A stretch of DNA of 64,000 nt from Streptomyces indicus (GTDB taxonomy: Bacteria; Actinomycetota; Actinomycetes; Streptomycetales; Streptomycetaceae): assembly GCF_900100315.1 (NCBI RefSeq), contig NZ_FNFF01000002.1:580638-644637 (forward strand), read 5' to 3'. The position numbers were made by a program, and so were the translations under genes. This document shows positions 54,249 through 62,306 of the stretch, one piece after another. The notes below the pieces were generated by a model that made no database searches, was not told the origin of the DNA, and saw only the letters and a program-made list of their open reading frames with translations. Within the stretch, counting starts at the first letter, position 1. Each line of letters starts with the position of its first letter.

Positions 54249-54567
54249 ACCGCTCCCGCATCCCGCACCCGGCCGCCACCCCTCCCCGCTGCGAGCCGGC
54301 TGCCCGACGACCACTCCCCGCCGTACGCCCGGACGCGACCGGCCCCTCGCCAGCTGACGGCGCCGCAAACCCGGCCACCAACCGCTCCCCGCCCTGAGCC
54401 CGGCGGCCGCACTTTCCCCCACCGCAAGCCGGTCCGAACGACAGCCCCCCGCCGCAACCCCGGCCGACCGCCCTTCCCCACCCCCAACCGCTCCCCACCC
54501 TGCCCCCGGTGGTCCGCCTCCCCCGCCGCAATCGCACGACAGCGGCCACCCCACACCGCAGCCCCCG
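54185..54567. other. 383-bp C-rich low-complexity intergenic region
   Basis: The gap between the PLP enzyme gene and the antiporter gene (convergent) contains the last two 26-bp repeats and a strongly pyrimidine-skewed stretch with many CCC(C)ACC(G) runs. No hairpin of quality, promoter or open frame with normal codon use was seen. Confidence 0.55.
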
Positions 54568-56160
54568 CTACTCCTCCCGGTAAGCCGCCGCCTCCTCCAG
54601 GTCGAGGCGGCGCAGCAGAGTCCGCAGCATCTCGTCGTCGATCCGACGCTGGTCCCGCAGCCGGACGAAGACCTCGCGCTCGGCGTCGATCATCTCGCGG
54701 GCGAGCCGGCGGTAGGTGTCGTCGGCGGTCTCGCCCGTGACGTCGTTGACCGCGCCGAGCCGCTCCCACACGGCGTTGCGGCGCCGTTCCAGCACCGTGC
54801 GCAGGCGGTCGGCGAGCGCGTCCGGCAGTGCGTTGCGCTCGTCGGCGAGCAGCACGTCGAGCCGTTCCTGCGCGGCCCGCGAGGCCTCGCTCTGCGCCTG
54901 CGCCTCCATCAGCGTCTCGGCGTGCACATCACGCCCCGGCACCTTCAGGACCTTGATCAGGGCGGGCAGACTGAGCCCCTCCACGACCAGCGTCCCGATC
55001 ACCGTCGTGAAGGTCAGGAAGAGCACCAGATTGCGCGCGGGGAAGTCGGAGCCGTCGTCGAGGACGTGCGGCACCGAGAACGCGATGGCCAGCGACACCA
55101 CCCCGCGCATCCCCGCCCAGCCCACGATGAGCGGCCCCTGCCACCCGGCGTCCGGCTCCCGCTCGCGGATCCGCGCGGACATCCACCGCGGCAGATACGT
55201 GGCCGGGTACACCCAGACGAACCGGGCCACGACCACCACCAGGAACACGGCCAGCGCGTACCAGGCGGCGGTGATCCCCTCGTACTCCCCCAACTCCTTC
55301 AGGACCACCGGCAGTTGCAGCCCGATCAGCGCGAACACGGCGGACTCGAGGATGAACGCGACCATCTTCCACACGGCCGCCTCCTGGAGCCTCGTCGCGA
55401 AGTCGACCTGCCACGAGCGGTGCCCGAGGTAGAGCGCGACGACGACCACGGCGAGCACGCCCGACGCGTGCACCTCCTCGGCGGCCGCGTAGGCGACGAA
55501 CGGGATGAGCAGCGAGAGCGTGTTCTGCAGCAGCGCCTCCTTGAGGTGCGTGCGCAGCCAGTGCAGCGGCACCATCAGGATCAGGCCGACCCCCACACCG
55601 CCGAGCGCCGCGAGCGCGAACTCCCCGATGCCGCCCGCCCAGCTGGCCCCCTCGCCCACCGCTGCCGCGAGCGCCACCTTGTACGCGGTGATCGCGGTCG
55701 CGTCGTTCACCAGGGACTCGCCCTGGAGGATCGTGGTGATCCGCGAGGGCAGCCCCACACGCCGCGCGATCGCCGTCGCCGCCACGGCGTCCGGCGGCGC
55801 GATCACCGCACCGAGGACGAGCGCGGCGGTGAGCGGCAGATCCGGCACGATCAGGTACACGGCGTAGCCGACGACCAGCGTCGCGAACAGCACGTACCCG
55901 ACCGAAAGCAGCATCACGGGACGCCAGTTGGCCCGCAGGTCGAGATACGAGCTCTCGACGCCCGCGGTGTAGAGCAGCGGCGGAAGGATCAGCGGCAGGA
56001 CGATGTGCGGATCGAGCTCGTACGCGGGGACGCCGGGCAGATACGACACGGCGAGGCCCACGGCCACCAGGAGCAGGGGCGCGGGCACGGGCGTGCGGCG
56101 CGCGAGTCCGGCGACCGCGGCGCTGCCCGCGACCAGAGTGAGGAGTGGCAAGACATCCAT
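54568..56160 (-). CDS. CPA1-family Na+/H+ antiporter
   Basis: The 530-residue protein has about 12 membrane segments. The ion-binding region reads GAVIAPPDAVAATAIARRVGLPSRITTILQGESLVNDATA, containing the conserved D-A-V-A and N-D/E-S-L-V-N-D motifs of the NhaP/NHE group. A cytosolic tail of about 110 residues follows the last segment (VPGRDVHAETLMEAQAQSEASRAAQERLDVLLADERNALPD). It exchanges protons for Na+ or K+ across the membrane. It is divergent from a UBP-type zinc-finger gene, a pairing that may be functional. ATG at 56158-56160 (MDVLPLL) is chosen. Confidence 0.93.
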   Translation of the reverse strand: MDVLPLLTLVAGSAAVAGLARRTPVPAPLLLVAVGLAVSYLPGVPAYELDPHIVLPLILPPLLYTAGVESSYLDLRANWRPVMLLSVGYVLFATLVVGYAVYLIVPDLPLTAALVLGAVIAPPDAVAATAIARRVGLPSRITTILQGESLVNDATAITAYKVALAAAVGEGASWAGGIGEFALAALGGVGVGLILMVPLHWLRTHLKEALLQNTLSLLIPFVAYAAAEEVHASGVLAVVVVALYLGHRSWQVDFATRLQEAAVWKMVAFILESAVFALIGLQLPVVLKELGEYEGITAAWYALAVFLVVVVARFVWVYPATYLPRWMSARIREREPDAGWQGPLIVGWAGMRGVVSLAIAFSVPHVLDDGSDFPARNLVLFLTFTTVIGTLVVEGLSLPALIKVLKVPGRDVHAETLMEAQAQSEASRAAQERLDVLLADERNALPDALADRLRTVLERRRNAVWERLGAVNDVTGETADDTYRRLAREMIDAEREVFVRLRDQRRIDDEMLRTLLRRLDLEEAAAYREE

Positions 56161-56252
56161 CGTGTTCCCGGCGCCCGTCTGTGGTGGTTCCCGACCCTGC
56201 ATCCCGCGCAGCTCATCCGTCACGGCCGTGACCTGCGTCGTACGCTGCAATC

Positions 56253-56513
56253 ATGAACGAGTGCACGCACGTTGACCTGCTGCCCCACCCGGAGCCGGCG
56301 CCGCTGACCGCCACCTGCCCCGAGTGCGAGGCCGTGGGCAGCCATCCGGTGCAGCTGCGGCTCTGTCTGACCTGCGGGCACGTGGGGTGCTGCGACTCCT
56401 CGCCGTTCCAGCACGGCACCCAGCACTTCAAGGACACCGGGCATCCGGTCATGCGCACCTTCGAGCCCGGCGAGAGCTGGCGCTGGTGCTTCGTGGACGG
56501 CGCGATCGTCTGA
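56253..56513 (+). CDS. UBP-type zinc finger protein
   Basis: The 86-residue protein is a single zf-UBP domain: CTHVD, CPECEAVGSHPVQLRLCLTCGHVGCCDSSPFQHGTQHFKDTGHPVM, with Cys/His spaced as in ubiquitin-hydrolase zinc fingers. Bacterial versions occur in actinobacteria and are often next to antiporters; they bind C-terminal Gly-Gly tails in eukaryotes. It is divergent from the Na+/H+ antiporter (92 bp) and could regulate its tail. This functional link is inference. Confidence 0.88.
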   Translation: MNECTHVDLLPHPEPAPLTATCPECEAVGSHPVQLRLCLTCGHVGCCDSSPFQHGTQHFKDTGHPVMRTFEPGESWRWCFVDGAIV

Positions 56514-56872
56514 TTCCCGCCGCCTTGCGCGGGTGCGCGCCGGCGGGGTTCGACCCCGTGAGGCGTGGGTACGTCAACCCGGCGCACTCCGTTGGCAATT
56601 GGGCCCGCAGACCCCTAGCCACTGTCCGTACGCATAGTCTTACTATGAGTGACACCCGAGGGGCCGCAAGCGCATGGGCCCCCGGGACAGGGAGCCTCGG
56701 AGCGCGATAGCGTCACCGCTGGACCACGCGGCGCGTTACCCGTACGACGCTGCGGGGAGGACCGCCGCCCGTCGGCGGGCCGAAGAGCCCGAAGGCGCAG
56801 GCCGGCCGGTAGCACAAGGACCGGACGGCGACCGCCCTCGGCCCGACATGTTCGACCACCTTGGAGGTGAGG
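56514..56872 (+). promoter_or_regulatory. SigH-locus promoter region
   Basis: The 359 bp before the anti-sigma gene contain a CCCGCCG/CGGCGGG hairpin (56516-56547) that can terminate the UBP gene, a TAGTCT -10-like element (56635-56640), and an overlapping BldD-like box at 56639-56653. S. coelicolor sigH has several promoters including a BldD-controlled one, so multiple starts are expected here. Confidence 0.55.
56639..56653. promoter_or_regulatory. Candidate BldD box upstream of anti-sigma/sigma operon
   Basis: CTTACTATGAGTGAC matches the BldD consensus nTnACnC(A/T)GnGTnAn with one mismatch (A for C at position 7). It is about 225 bp before the anti-sigma start and overlaps a TAGTCT hexamer. 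BldD is known to control sigH in S. coelicolor. Confidence 0.6.
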
Positions 56873-57286
56873 GTGTCCCAGATCGCAGGCGAGCCCGCGG
56901 CCCAGGACTTCGTCGAAGTCCGGCTTCCGGCTGCCGGTGCCTACCTGTCCGTGCTGCGCACCGCCACAGCAGGACTCGCGGCACGTTTGGACTTCACTCT
57001 CGACGAGATCGAGGACTTGCGGATCGCGGTCGACGAGGCCTGCGCGATCCTGCTCCAGCAGGCCGTGCCCGGCTCGGTCCTCAGCTGCGTCTTCCGCCTG
57101 GTCGACGACTCCCTCGAGGTCACTGTCTCGGCCCCCACGACCGACGGGCGCGCCCCCGCGAGGGACACCTTCGCGTGGACGGTGCTCTCCGCGCTCGCGG
57201 GCAAGGTCGAGTCCACGGTGGACGACGACAAGAATGTCTCGATCAGCCTGTACAAACAGCGCGGCGCGGGACCCGGGCCGGCGTGA
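56873..57286 (+). CDS. Anti-sigma factor (RsbW-like kinase), PrsH/UshX type
   Basis: The 137-residue protein is an HPK-like ATPase: VEVRLPAAGAYLSVLRTATAGLAARLDFTLDEIEDLRIAVDEACAILLQQAVPG contains the N-box, and FAWTVLSALAGKVESTVDDDKNVSISLYK the C-terminal strand. Such proteins bind and inhibit SigB/SigF-type sigma factors and can phosphorylate anti-anti-sigma factors. The sigma gene downstream overlaps its stop (GTGA). The GTG at 56873 follows GGAGGTGA. In S. coelicolor the matching gene is prsH/ushX, by my recollection of gene order. Confidence 0.88.
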   Translation: MSQIAGEPAAQDFVEVRLPAAGAYLSVLRTATAGLAARLDFTLDEIEDLRIAVDEACAILLQQAVPGSVLSCVFRLVDDSLEVTVSAPTTDGRAPARDTFAWTVLSALAGKVESTVDDDKNVSISLYKQRGAGPGPA

Positions 57287-58353
57287 GGGACGGGGACGGG
57301 CCGGTGCGAGGCGATGAGCGTGGCGCATGGGGTCTGCCGGCCGACGGCGGCGAGTCCGGCGCGACCGCCGGCAAGGTGGCCGGTCCTGCCGGTGTCCGGG
57401 ACGCCGGCTCGGGGATTCCCGAGCAGCAGGCCCGGCCGCATCCGGACACGGAGGACGCTCCGGGTGCGGAGCAGCAGGTGGTACGGAGCGACAGGGGCGA
57501 GCGCGGTGCGCTCTTCGGCCAGGCCGGGCGCGGCCTTGGGTCACCTCCCGGCGGCAGCCGGGGTAGGGCGGGACACATGACTGAGCAGCAGCACGATCCG
57601 CAGGACCGCAGTGGCGCGAAGGCGATGTTCGTCGAGCTGCGCAAACTGCCGGACGGCAGCCCGGAGTACGCCGAGCTGCGCAACCGTCTGGTCCGGATGC
57701 ACCTGCCGCTGGTCGAGCACCTGGCCCGCCGCTTCCGCAACCGCGGCGAGCCGCTCGACGACCTGACGCAGGTCGCCACGATCGGCCTGATCAAGTCGGT
57801 GGACCGCTTCGACCCGGAGCGCGGCGTCGAGTTCTCCACGTACGCGACCCCGACGGTCGTCGGCGAGATCAAGCGCCACTTCCGCGACAAGGGCTGGGCC
57901 GTCCGCGTCCCGCGCCGCCTGCAGGAGCTGCGCCTGTCCCTCACGACCGCGACGGCCGAGCTCTCGCAGCAGCACGGCCGCTCCCCCACGGTCCACGAGC
58001 TGGCCGAGCGGCTCGGCATCTCCGAGGAAGAGGTCCTCGAGGGCCTGGAGTCGGCCAACGCGTACTCCACGCTCTCGCTGGACGTCCCCGACACCGACGA
58101 CGAGTCCCCGGCGGTCGCGGACACCCTGGGCGCCGAGGACGAGGCCCTGGAGGGCGTCGAGTACCGCGAGTCCCTGAAGCCCCTCCTCGAGGATCTGCCG
58201 CCCCGCGAGAAGCGCATCCTGCTCCTGCGCTTCTTCGGCAACATGACGCAGTCGCAGATCGCGCAGGAGGTCGGCATCTCGCAGATGCACGTCTCGCGGC
58301 TGCTGGCCCGCACGCTCGCCCAGCTGCGGGAGCGCCTGCTCGTCGAGGAGTAG
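57283..58353 (+). CDS. sigH: SigH-like alternative sigma factor (SigB/SigF family)
   Basis: The 356-residue protein has a poorly conserved N-terminal 95 residues, then region 2 (LVRMHLPLVEHLARRFRNRGEPLDDLTQVATIGLIKSVDRFDPERGVEFSTYATPTVVGEIKRHFRDKGWAVRVPRRLQ), region 3, and region 4 (LPPREKRILLLRFFGNMTQSQIAQEVGISQMHVSRLLARTLAQLRERL). This is the SigB/SigF/SigG type with stress and developmental targets. The GTG at 57283 overlaps the anti-sigma stop. An internal ATG at 57577 would give a 258-residue product. S. coelicolor SigH is known to be made in several forms. A hairpin follows (58383-58410). Confidence 0.92.
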   Translation: MRDGDGPVRGDERGAWGLPADGGESGATAGKVAGPAGVRDAGSGIPEQQARPHPDTEDAPGAEQQVVRSDRGERGALFGQAGRGLGSPPGGSRGRAGHMTEQQHDPQDRSGAKAMFVELRKLPDGSPEYAELRNRLVRMHLPLVEHLARRFRNRGEPLDDLTQVATIGLIKSVDRFDPERGVEFSTYATPTVVGEIKRHFRDKGWAVRVPRRLQELRLSLTTATAELSQQHGRSPTVHELAERLGISEEEVLEGLESANAYSTLSLDVPDTDDESPAVADTLGAEDEALEGVEYRESLKPLLEDLPPREKRILLLRFFGNMTQSQIAQEVGISQMHVSRLLARTLAQLRERLLVEE

Positions 58354-58382
58354 GACGACCGGCCCCTGACGGGAGCGGGGTG

Positions 58383-58410
58383 GGGGCGGACCGTACGCCC
58401 GATCCGCCCC
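58383..58410 (+). terminator. Hairpin terminator after sigma gene
   Basis: GGGGCGGA (58383-58390) and TCCGCCCC (58403-58410) form an 8-bp stem with a 12-base loop, 30 bp after the sigma stop and just before the next gene. Confidence 0.5.
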
Positions 58411-58424
58411 GCTACCCTGCAAGG

Positions 58425-58862
58425 GTGAGCAGTGACCAGACCACCGGCGGCCCCGAAACGCCCGTATCCCGCCCTCCGCGCCTGACCGCAGCCGCGGCCC
58501 TCGCCGCGCTCGAAGGCCTCGCGCTGGTCGTGGCCGGCGTATGGATGCTGATCGAGGGCCTGAGCGGCAATGTCGACAACACGACACAGGCCGAGACCGG
58601 CGGCATCACCCTCATCGTCCTGGCCGCGATCCCGCTGCTCGCCGCCCGCGGCCTGCTGAAGCTCCGCAGCTGGAGCCGCGGCCCCGCGATCATCACGCAG
58701 ATCCTCGCCCTGCCCGTCGCCTGGCAGCTCCTCCAGGCCGACAGCATCGCCATCCCGGCGGGCATCGCCCTGGGCGCGGTCGCGGTCGCCTCCCTGGTCC
58801 TCCTGGTCAACCCGACCACGACCCAGGCCCTGGGCATCGGCCCGAAGCAGCCCACGCCCTAG
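58425..58862 (+). CDS. Small multi-pass membrane protein
   Basis: The 145-residue protein has four membrane segments (AAALAALEGLALVVAGVWMLI, GGITLIVLAAIPLLAARGLL, GPAIITQILALPVAWQLL, IALGAVAVASLVLLVN) after a polar start VSSDQTTGGPETPVSRPPRL. No function is known. The GTG start lies 15 bp after the hairpin. Confidence 0.78.
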   Translation: MSSDQTTGGPETPVSRPPRLTAAAALAALEGLALVVAGVWMLIEGLSGNVDNTTQAETGGITLIVLAAIPLLAARGLLKLRSWSRGPAIITQILALPVAWQLLQADSIAIPAGIALGAVAVASLVLLVNPTTTQALGIGPKQPTP

Positions 58863-58900
58863 CCCTCCATGGGGGCACCTTCCAGCCGTGGGGCAACTGT

Positions 58901-58985
58901 CCAGCCCGTCCGGCGTTTGAGGACGAGCGCGTTCAGCGCGACAGGGGGCAAGGGGCGAAGCCCCAAGAGGGGCCCGGGGGCGGAA
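58901..58985. repeat. Interspersed intergenic repeat (copy 2)
   Basis: CCAGCCCGTCCGGCGTTTGAGG (58901-58922 region) repeats the sequence at 37879-37900. A GCGC/GCGC hairpin (GCGCGTTCAGCGC) and a GGGGCGAAGCCCC-type hairpin follow, then GGGGCCCGGGGGCGG. The copy is intergenic. Confidence 0.7.
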
Positions 58986-59076
58986 CCGGCGTACAGCACC
59001 GCACCCGACCCGGACGAACAGGGCACCCGTACCCCTCGGTATGGGCCAGATCAATTCCGCTAGGTACCCTTCCCGC

Positions 59077-60045
59077 ATGCGTGCACTCCTCGTGGTCAAT
59101 CCGGCGGCAACCACCACCAGTGCCCGCACACGCGACGTACTGATCCACGCCCTCGCGAGCGAGATGAAGCTGGAGGCCGTCACCACCGAGTACCGCGGCC
59201 ATGCCCGCGACCTCGGCCGGCAGGCCGCCGAGTCCAAGGACATCGAGCTGGTGGTCGCCCTCGGCGGCGACGGCACCGTCAACGAGGTCGTCAACGGACT
59301 GCTGCACAACGGACCCCGCCCGGAGTCCCTGCCGGGCCTCGCCGTCGTCCCGGGCGGCTCGACCAACGTCTTCGCCCGCGCCCTCGGCCTGCCGAACGAC
59401 CCGGTCGAGGCGACCGGCGCCCTGCTCGACGCCCTGCGTACGGGGAGTGAGCGCACCGTGGGCCTCGGCCTCGCCTCCGGTACGGAGGGCACCGAGGACG
59501 AAGGGGTGCCGGCGCGCTGGTTCACGTTCTGTGCCGGCCTCGGATTCGACGCGAGCGTCATCGGAAGAGTCGAACAGCAGCGGGAGCGCGGCAAGCGCTC
59601 GACCCACGCGCTCTACATGCGCCAGATGGTCCGCCAGTTCCTCAACGAACCCAACCGCCGGCAGGGCACCCTCACGCTCACGCGCCCCGGCGAGGACCCG
59701 GTCACCGACCTCGTCCTGTCCATAATCTGCAACACCTCCCCCTGGACCTACCTGGGCAATCGCCCGGTCTACGCGTCCCCGCAGGCCTCCTTCGACACCG
59801 GCCTCGACGTGCTCGGTCTGAGCAAGCTGTCGACCCCCGCGATGGCTCGCTACGCCACGCAGCTGCTCACCTCGACCCCCGAGCGCGGCCCCCACGGCAA
59901 GCACGCGGCGCTGCTCCACGATCTGACGGACTTCACCTTGCAATCAAAGGCCCCGCTCCCCTTCCAGATGGACGGTGACCACTTGGGGCTCCGTACGAGC
60001 GTTACCTTCACAGGCGTACGTCGTGCACTGCGTGTGATTGTGTGA
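59077..60045 (+). CDS. Diacylglycerol kinase family protein
   Basis: The 322-residue protein starts MRALLVVNPAATTTSARTRDVLIHALASE and has the catalytic loop VVALGGDGTVNEVVNGLLHNG, GLAVVPGGSTNVFARALGLPNDP, and a C-terminal beta domain ending PLPFQMDGDHLGLRTSVTF. This is the lipid-kinase fold that phosphorylates diacylglycerol or related lipids at the membrane. ATG at 59077 is chosen because upstream codons are not conserved-looking. A hairpin begins at its stop. wblE lies 316 bp downstream on the same strand. Confidence 0.9.
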   Translation: MRALLVVNPAATTTSARTRDVLIHALASEMKLEAVTTEYRGHARDLGRQAAESKDIELVVALGGDGTVNEVVNGLLHNGPRPESLPGLAVVPGGSTNVFARALGLPNDPVEATGALLDALRTGSERTVGLGLASGTEGTEDEGVPARWFTFCAGLGFDASVIGRVEQQRERGKRSTHALYMRQMVRQFLNEPNRRQGTLTLTRPGEDPVTDLVLSIICNTSPWTYLGNRPVYASPQASFDTGLDVLGLSKLSTPAMARYATQLLTSTPERGPHGKHAALLHDLTDFTLQSKAPLPFQMDGDHLGLRTSVTFTGVRRALRVIV

Positions 60046-60072
60046 GTGGAAGGGCCTAAAGTCCTTTCACTC
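60044..60072 (+). terminator. Hairpin at end of diacylglycerol-kinase-like gene
   Basis: GAGTGGAAGG (60044-60053) pairs with CCTTTCACTC (60063-60072) with one G-U pair and a 9-base loop; it starts inside the stop codon. No U-tract follows. Confidence 0.5.
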
Positions 60073-60361
60073 GAACGTTTAGACGCGGGTCCACCCCCTG
60101 GAAGTACGGCTGTGAGCTAGCCGACACCGAGGAATCAAAAAAAACTTTCCGGAAGGGGTTGTATCCGCCGTCGAGGTTTGCGAATCTCTTCTTGGCGCTC
60201 GACGCGGCTCGCAACACCAGCCCCACAGAGAGCCGGAACCCCTCCTCACTCACAGGACCTACACCAGGAATCTGGTAGCGGCCCTTCACTTGCGGGGGGA
60301 TTCGTGAAAGCGTTCACATTCACAAGCAACCTGCCAGCAATACCTAGGAGATGGAGCAGCC
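60046..60361 (+). other. wblE upstream region (316 bp)
   Basis: This gap is less G+C-rich than its surroundings and contains an eight-base A run (60137-60144 region) and the hairpin above. A short minus-strand frame (60289-60056) has poor codon bias and is not called. Promoter elements for wblE must lie here; no hexamer pair was convincing. Confidence 0.5.
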
Positions 60362-60619
60362 ATGGACTGGCGTCACAACGCCGTTTGCCGCGAGGAAGAC
60401 CCCGAGCTGTTCTTCCCCATCGGCAACACCGGTCCTGCGCTGCTGCAGATCGAGGAAGCCAAGGCCGTCTGCCGTCGCTGCCCCGTCGTGGAGCAGTGCC
60501 TGCAGTGGGCGCTCGAGTCCGGCCAGGACTCCGGCGTCTGGGGTGGCCTCAGCGAGGACGAGCGTCGCGCGATGAAGCGCCGCGCCGCCCGCAACCGAGC
60601 CCGTCAGGCCTCCGCCTGA
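60362..60619 (+). CDS. wblE: WhiB-family [4Fe-4S] protein WblE
   Basis: The 85-residue protein has the four cluster cysteines Cys9, Cys37, Cys40 and Cys46 (C-x-x-C within RRCPVVEQC), the beta-turn G-V-W-G-G at residues 58-62, and a basic C-terminal DNA-contact stretch (MKRRAARNRARQ). This is the WhiB1/WblE subgroup, which binds the primary sigma factor and senses NO through the cluster. GGAGATGG precedes the ATG. The convergent neighbour is a PdtaS-like kinase, as in Mycobacterium (WhiB1 beside PdtaS). Confidence 0.95.
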   Translation: MDWRHNAVCREEDPELFFPIGNTGPALLQIEEAKAVCRRCPVVEQCLQWALESGQDSGVWGGLSEDERRAMKRRAARNRARQASA

Positions 60620-60731
60620 CACTCCGCCCCGAACGGACCTGAGCCCGGCGGCGCGTACAGCGAGTACGCATCTCCCGCCCCCGAGCCGCAGCGCGCAGTA
60701 CCCTCAACGCGCAGAGCCGTTTGAAGCTTTG

Positions 60732-60758
60732 AGCCCCGAACCGTTCCGGTTCGGGGCT
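60732..60758 (+). terminator. Rho-independent terminator of wblE
   Basis: AGCCCCGAACCG (60732-60743) and its exact complement (60747-60758) form a 12-bp stem with a 3-base loop followed by TTTC, 113 bp after the wblE stop. Confidence 0.8.
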
Positions 60759-60794
60759 TTCTGCTGTCTGCGGTTGCTTGCGGGTTGCGGGTTC

Positions 60795-60830
60795 CTTTTG
60801 TACGAGGCCCAAGTGGGCCCCGTACAAAAG
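60795..60830. repeat. Second long hairpin in wblE/PdtaS gap
   Basis: CTTTTGTACG (60795-60804) and CGTACAAAAG (60821-60830) pair perfectly, with a further GGCCC/GGGCC stem inside and an AAGT loop. It has the T-run on the wrong side for a canonical terminator in either direction, so it may be an RNA or DNA structure of other function. Confidence 0.65.
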
Positions 60831-60839
60831 AAGTTGCCG

Positions 60840-62306
60840 CTACCTCTGCGGCCGTACAGGAATGTCCAGCAGCACCTGGGTGCCACGTTCCGGCGCCGGC
60901 TTCATGTCGAAGGTGCCGCCCAACTCCCCCTCGACCAGGGTGCGGACGATCTGCAGGCCGAGGTTGCCGGCGCGCTGCGGGTCGAAGTCCTCGGGGAGGC
61001 CGACGCCGTCGTCCTGGACGGTGATCAGGAGGCGGGCGTCCTTGCTCGTGCCGCCGCGGACCGCGGAGACCTCGACGGTGCCGTGGTCGCCCTCGCGGAA
61101 GCCGTGCTCCAGCGCGTTCTGCAGGACTTCGGTGAGGACCATGGAGAGCGGCGTGGCCACCTCCGCGTCCAGGATCCCGAAGCGGCCCGTGCGCCGGCCC
61201 GTGACCTTGCCCGGGGAGATCTCGGCGACCATCGCGAGCACGCGGTCGGCGATCTCGTCGAACTCGACCCGCTCGTCCAGGTTCTGCGACAGCGTCTCGT
61301 GCACGATGGCGATCGAGCCCACGCGCCGCACCGCCTCCTCCAGCGCCTCGCGGCCGCGCTGCGAATCGATTCGGCGGGCCTGGAGGCGCAGGAGCGCGGC
61401 CACGGTCTGGAGGTTGTTCTTCACCCGGTGGTGGATCTCCCGGATGGTGGCGTCCTTGGTGATCAACTCCCGCTCGCGGCGGCGCAGTTCGGTGACATCG
61501 CGCAGCAGCACGAGGGAACCGATGCGCGTCCCCTTCGGCTTGAGCGGAATCGCACGGAGCTGGATCACACAGTCGTTGCCCTCGACCTCGGTCTCGCGCG
61601 GGGCCCAGCCGCTGGCCAGCTTGACCAGGGCCTCGTCCACGGGGCCGCGGCTCGGGGCGAGTTCGGCCGTGGCCTTGCCCAGGTGGTGGCCGACGAGGTC
61701 GGCGGCGAGGCCGAGGCGGTGGTACGCGGAGAGGGCGTTGGGGGACGCGTACTGGACGATGCCGTCCGCGTCGAGCCTGATCAGACCGTCGCCGACGCGC
61801 GGGGACGCGTCCATGTCGACCTGCTGGCCGGGGAACGGGAAGGAGCCCGCCGCGATCATCTGCGCGAGGTCGGACGCGCTCTGGAGGTAGGTCAGCTCCA
61901 GTCGGCTCGGGGTGCGCACGGTCAGCAGATTGGTATTGCGCGCGATGACGCCGAGGACGCGTCCCTCCCTGCGTACGGGAATGGACTCGACGCGAACCGG
62001 AACCTCCTCGCGCCATTCCGGATCGCCCTCGCGCACGATCCGGCCCTCGTCGAGCGCGGCGTCCAGCATGGGGCGGCGGCCGCGCGGCACGAGGTGGCCG
62101 ACCATGTCGTCCTGGTACGAGGTGGGGCCGGTGTTCGGCCGCATCTGGGCCACCGACACATAGCGCGTGCCGTCGAGCGTGGGCACCCACAGGACGAGGT
62201 CGGCGAAGGAGAGGTCGGAGAGCAGCTGCCACTCCGAGACCAGCAGGTGCAGCCACTCGAGGTCGGTGTCCCCGAGGGCGGTGTGCTGGCGTACGAGATC
62301 GTTCAT
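60840..62306 (-). CDS. PdtaS-like histidine kinase (GAF-PAS-HisKA_2)
   Basis: The 488-residue soluble protein has an N-terminal GAF-type domain (LSDLSFADLVLWVPTLDGTRYVSVAQMRPNTGPTSYQDDMVG). A PAS domain is near residues 200-275 (GLIRLDADGIVQYASPNALSAYHRLGLAADLVG). The HisKA_2 box IREIHHRVKNNLQTVAALLRLQARR has its phospho-His near residue 292, and an HATPase domain follows (VLTEVLQNALEHGF ... LGLQIVRTLVEGELGG). This is the PdtaS architecture that signals to an ANTAR regulator (PdtaR), absent from this window. A GTG three codons upstream is a possible alternative start. Confidence 0.92.
   Translation of the reverse strand: MNDLVRQHTALGDTDLEWLHLLVSEWQLLSDLSFADLVLWVPTLDGTRYVSVAQMRPNTGPTSYQDDMVGHLVPRGRRPMLDAALDEGRIVREGDPEWREEVPVRVESIPVRREGRVLGVIARNTNLLTVRTPSRLELTYLQSASDLAQMIAAGSFPFPGQQVDMDASPRVGDGLIRLDADGIVQYASPNALSAYHRLGLAADLVGHHLGKATAELAPSRGPVDEALVKLASGWAPRETEVEGNDCVIQLRAIPLKPKGTRIGSLVLLRDVTELRRRERELITKDATIREIHHRVKNNLQTVAALLRLQARRIDSQRGREALEEAVRRVGSIAIVHETLSQNLDERVEFDEIADRVLAMVAEISPGKVTGRRTGRFGILDAEVATPLSMVLTEVLQNALEHGFREGDHGTVEVSAVRGGTSKDARLLITVQDDGVGLPEDFDPQRAGNLGLQIVRTLVEGELGGTFDMKPAPERGTQVLLDIPVRPQR

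Noticed and set aside
56674..57282. N-terminal extension of the sigma-factor frame upstream of 57283
   Set aside because: It overlaps the anti-sigma gene in another frame and lacks conserved sequence. The GTGA overlap marks a better start.
60131..60178. SigR-type promoter (GGAAT ... GTT) upstream of wblE
   Set aside because: Spacings of 20-22 bp do not fit the required 18-19 bp.
60056..60289. 77-codon minus-strand frame upstream of wblE
   Set aside because: Codon third positions are not G/C-biased, it has no family resemblance, and it lies in the wblE promoter region.
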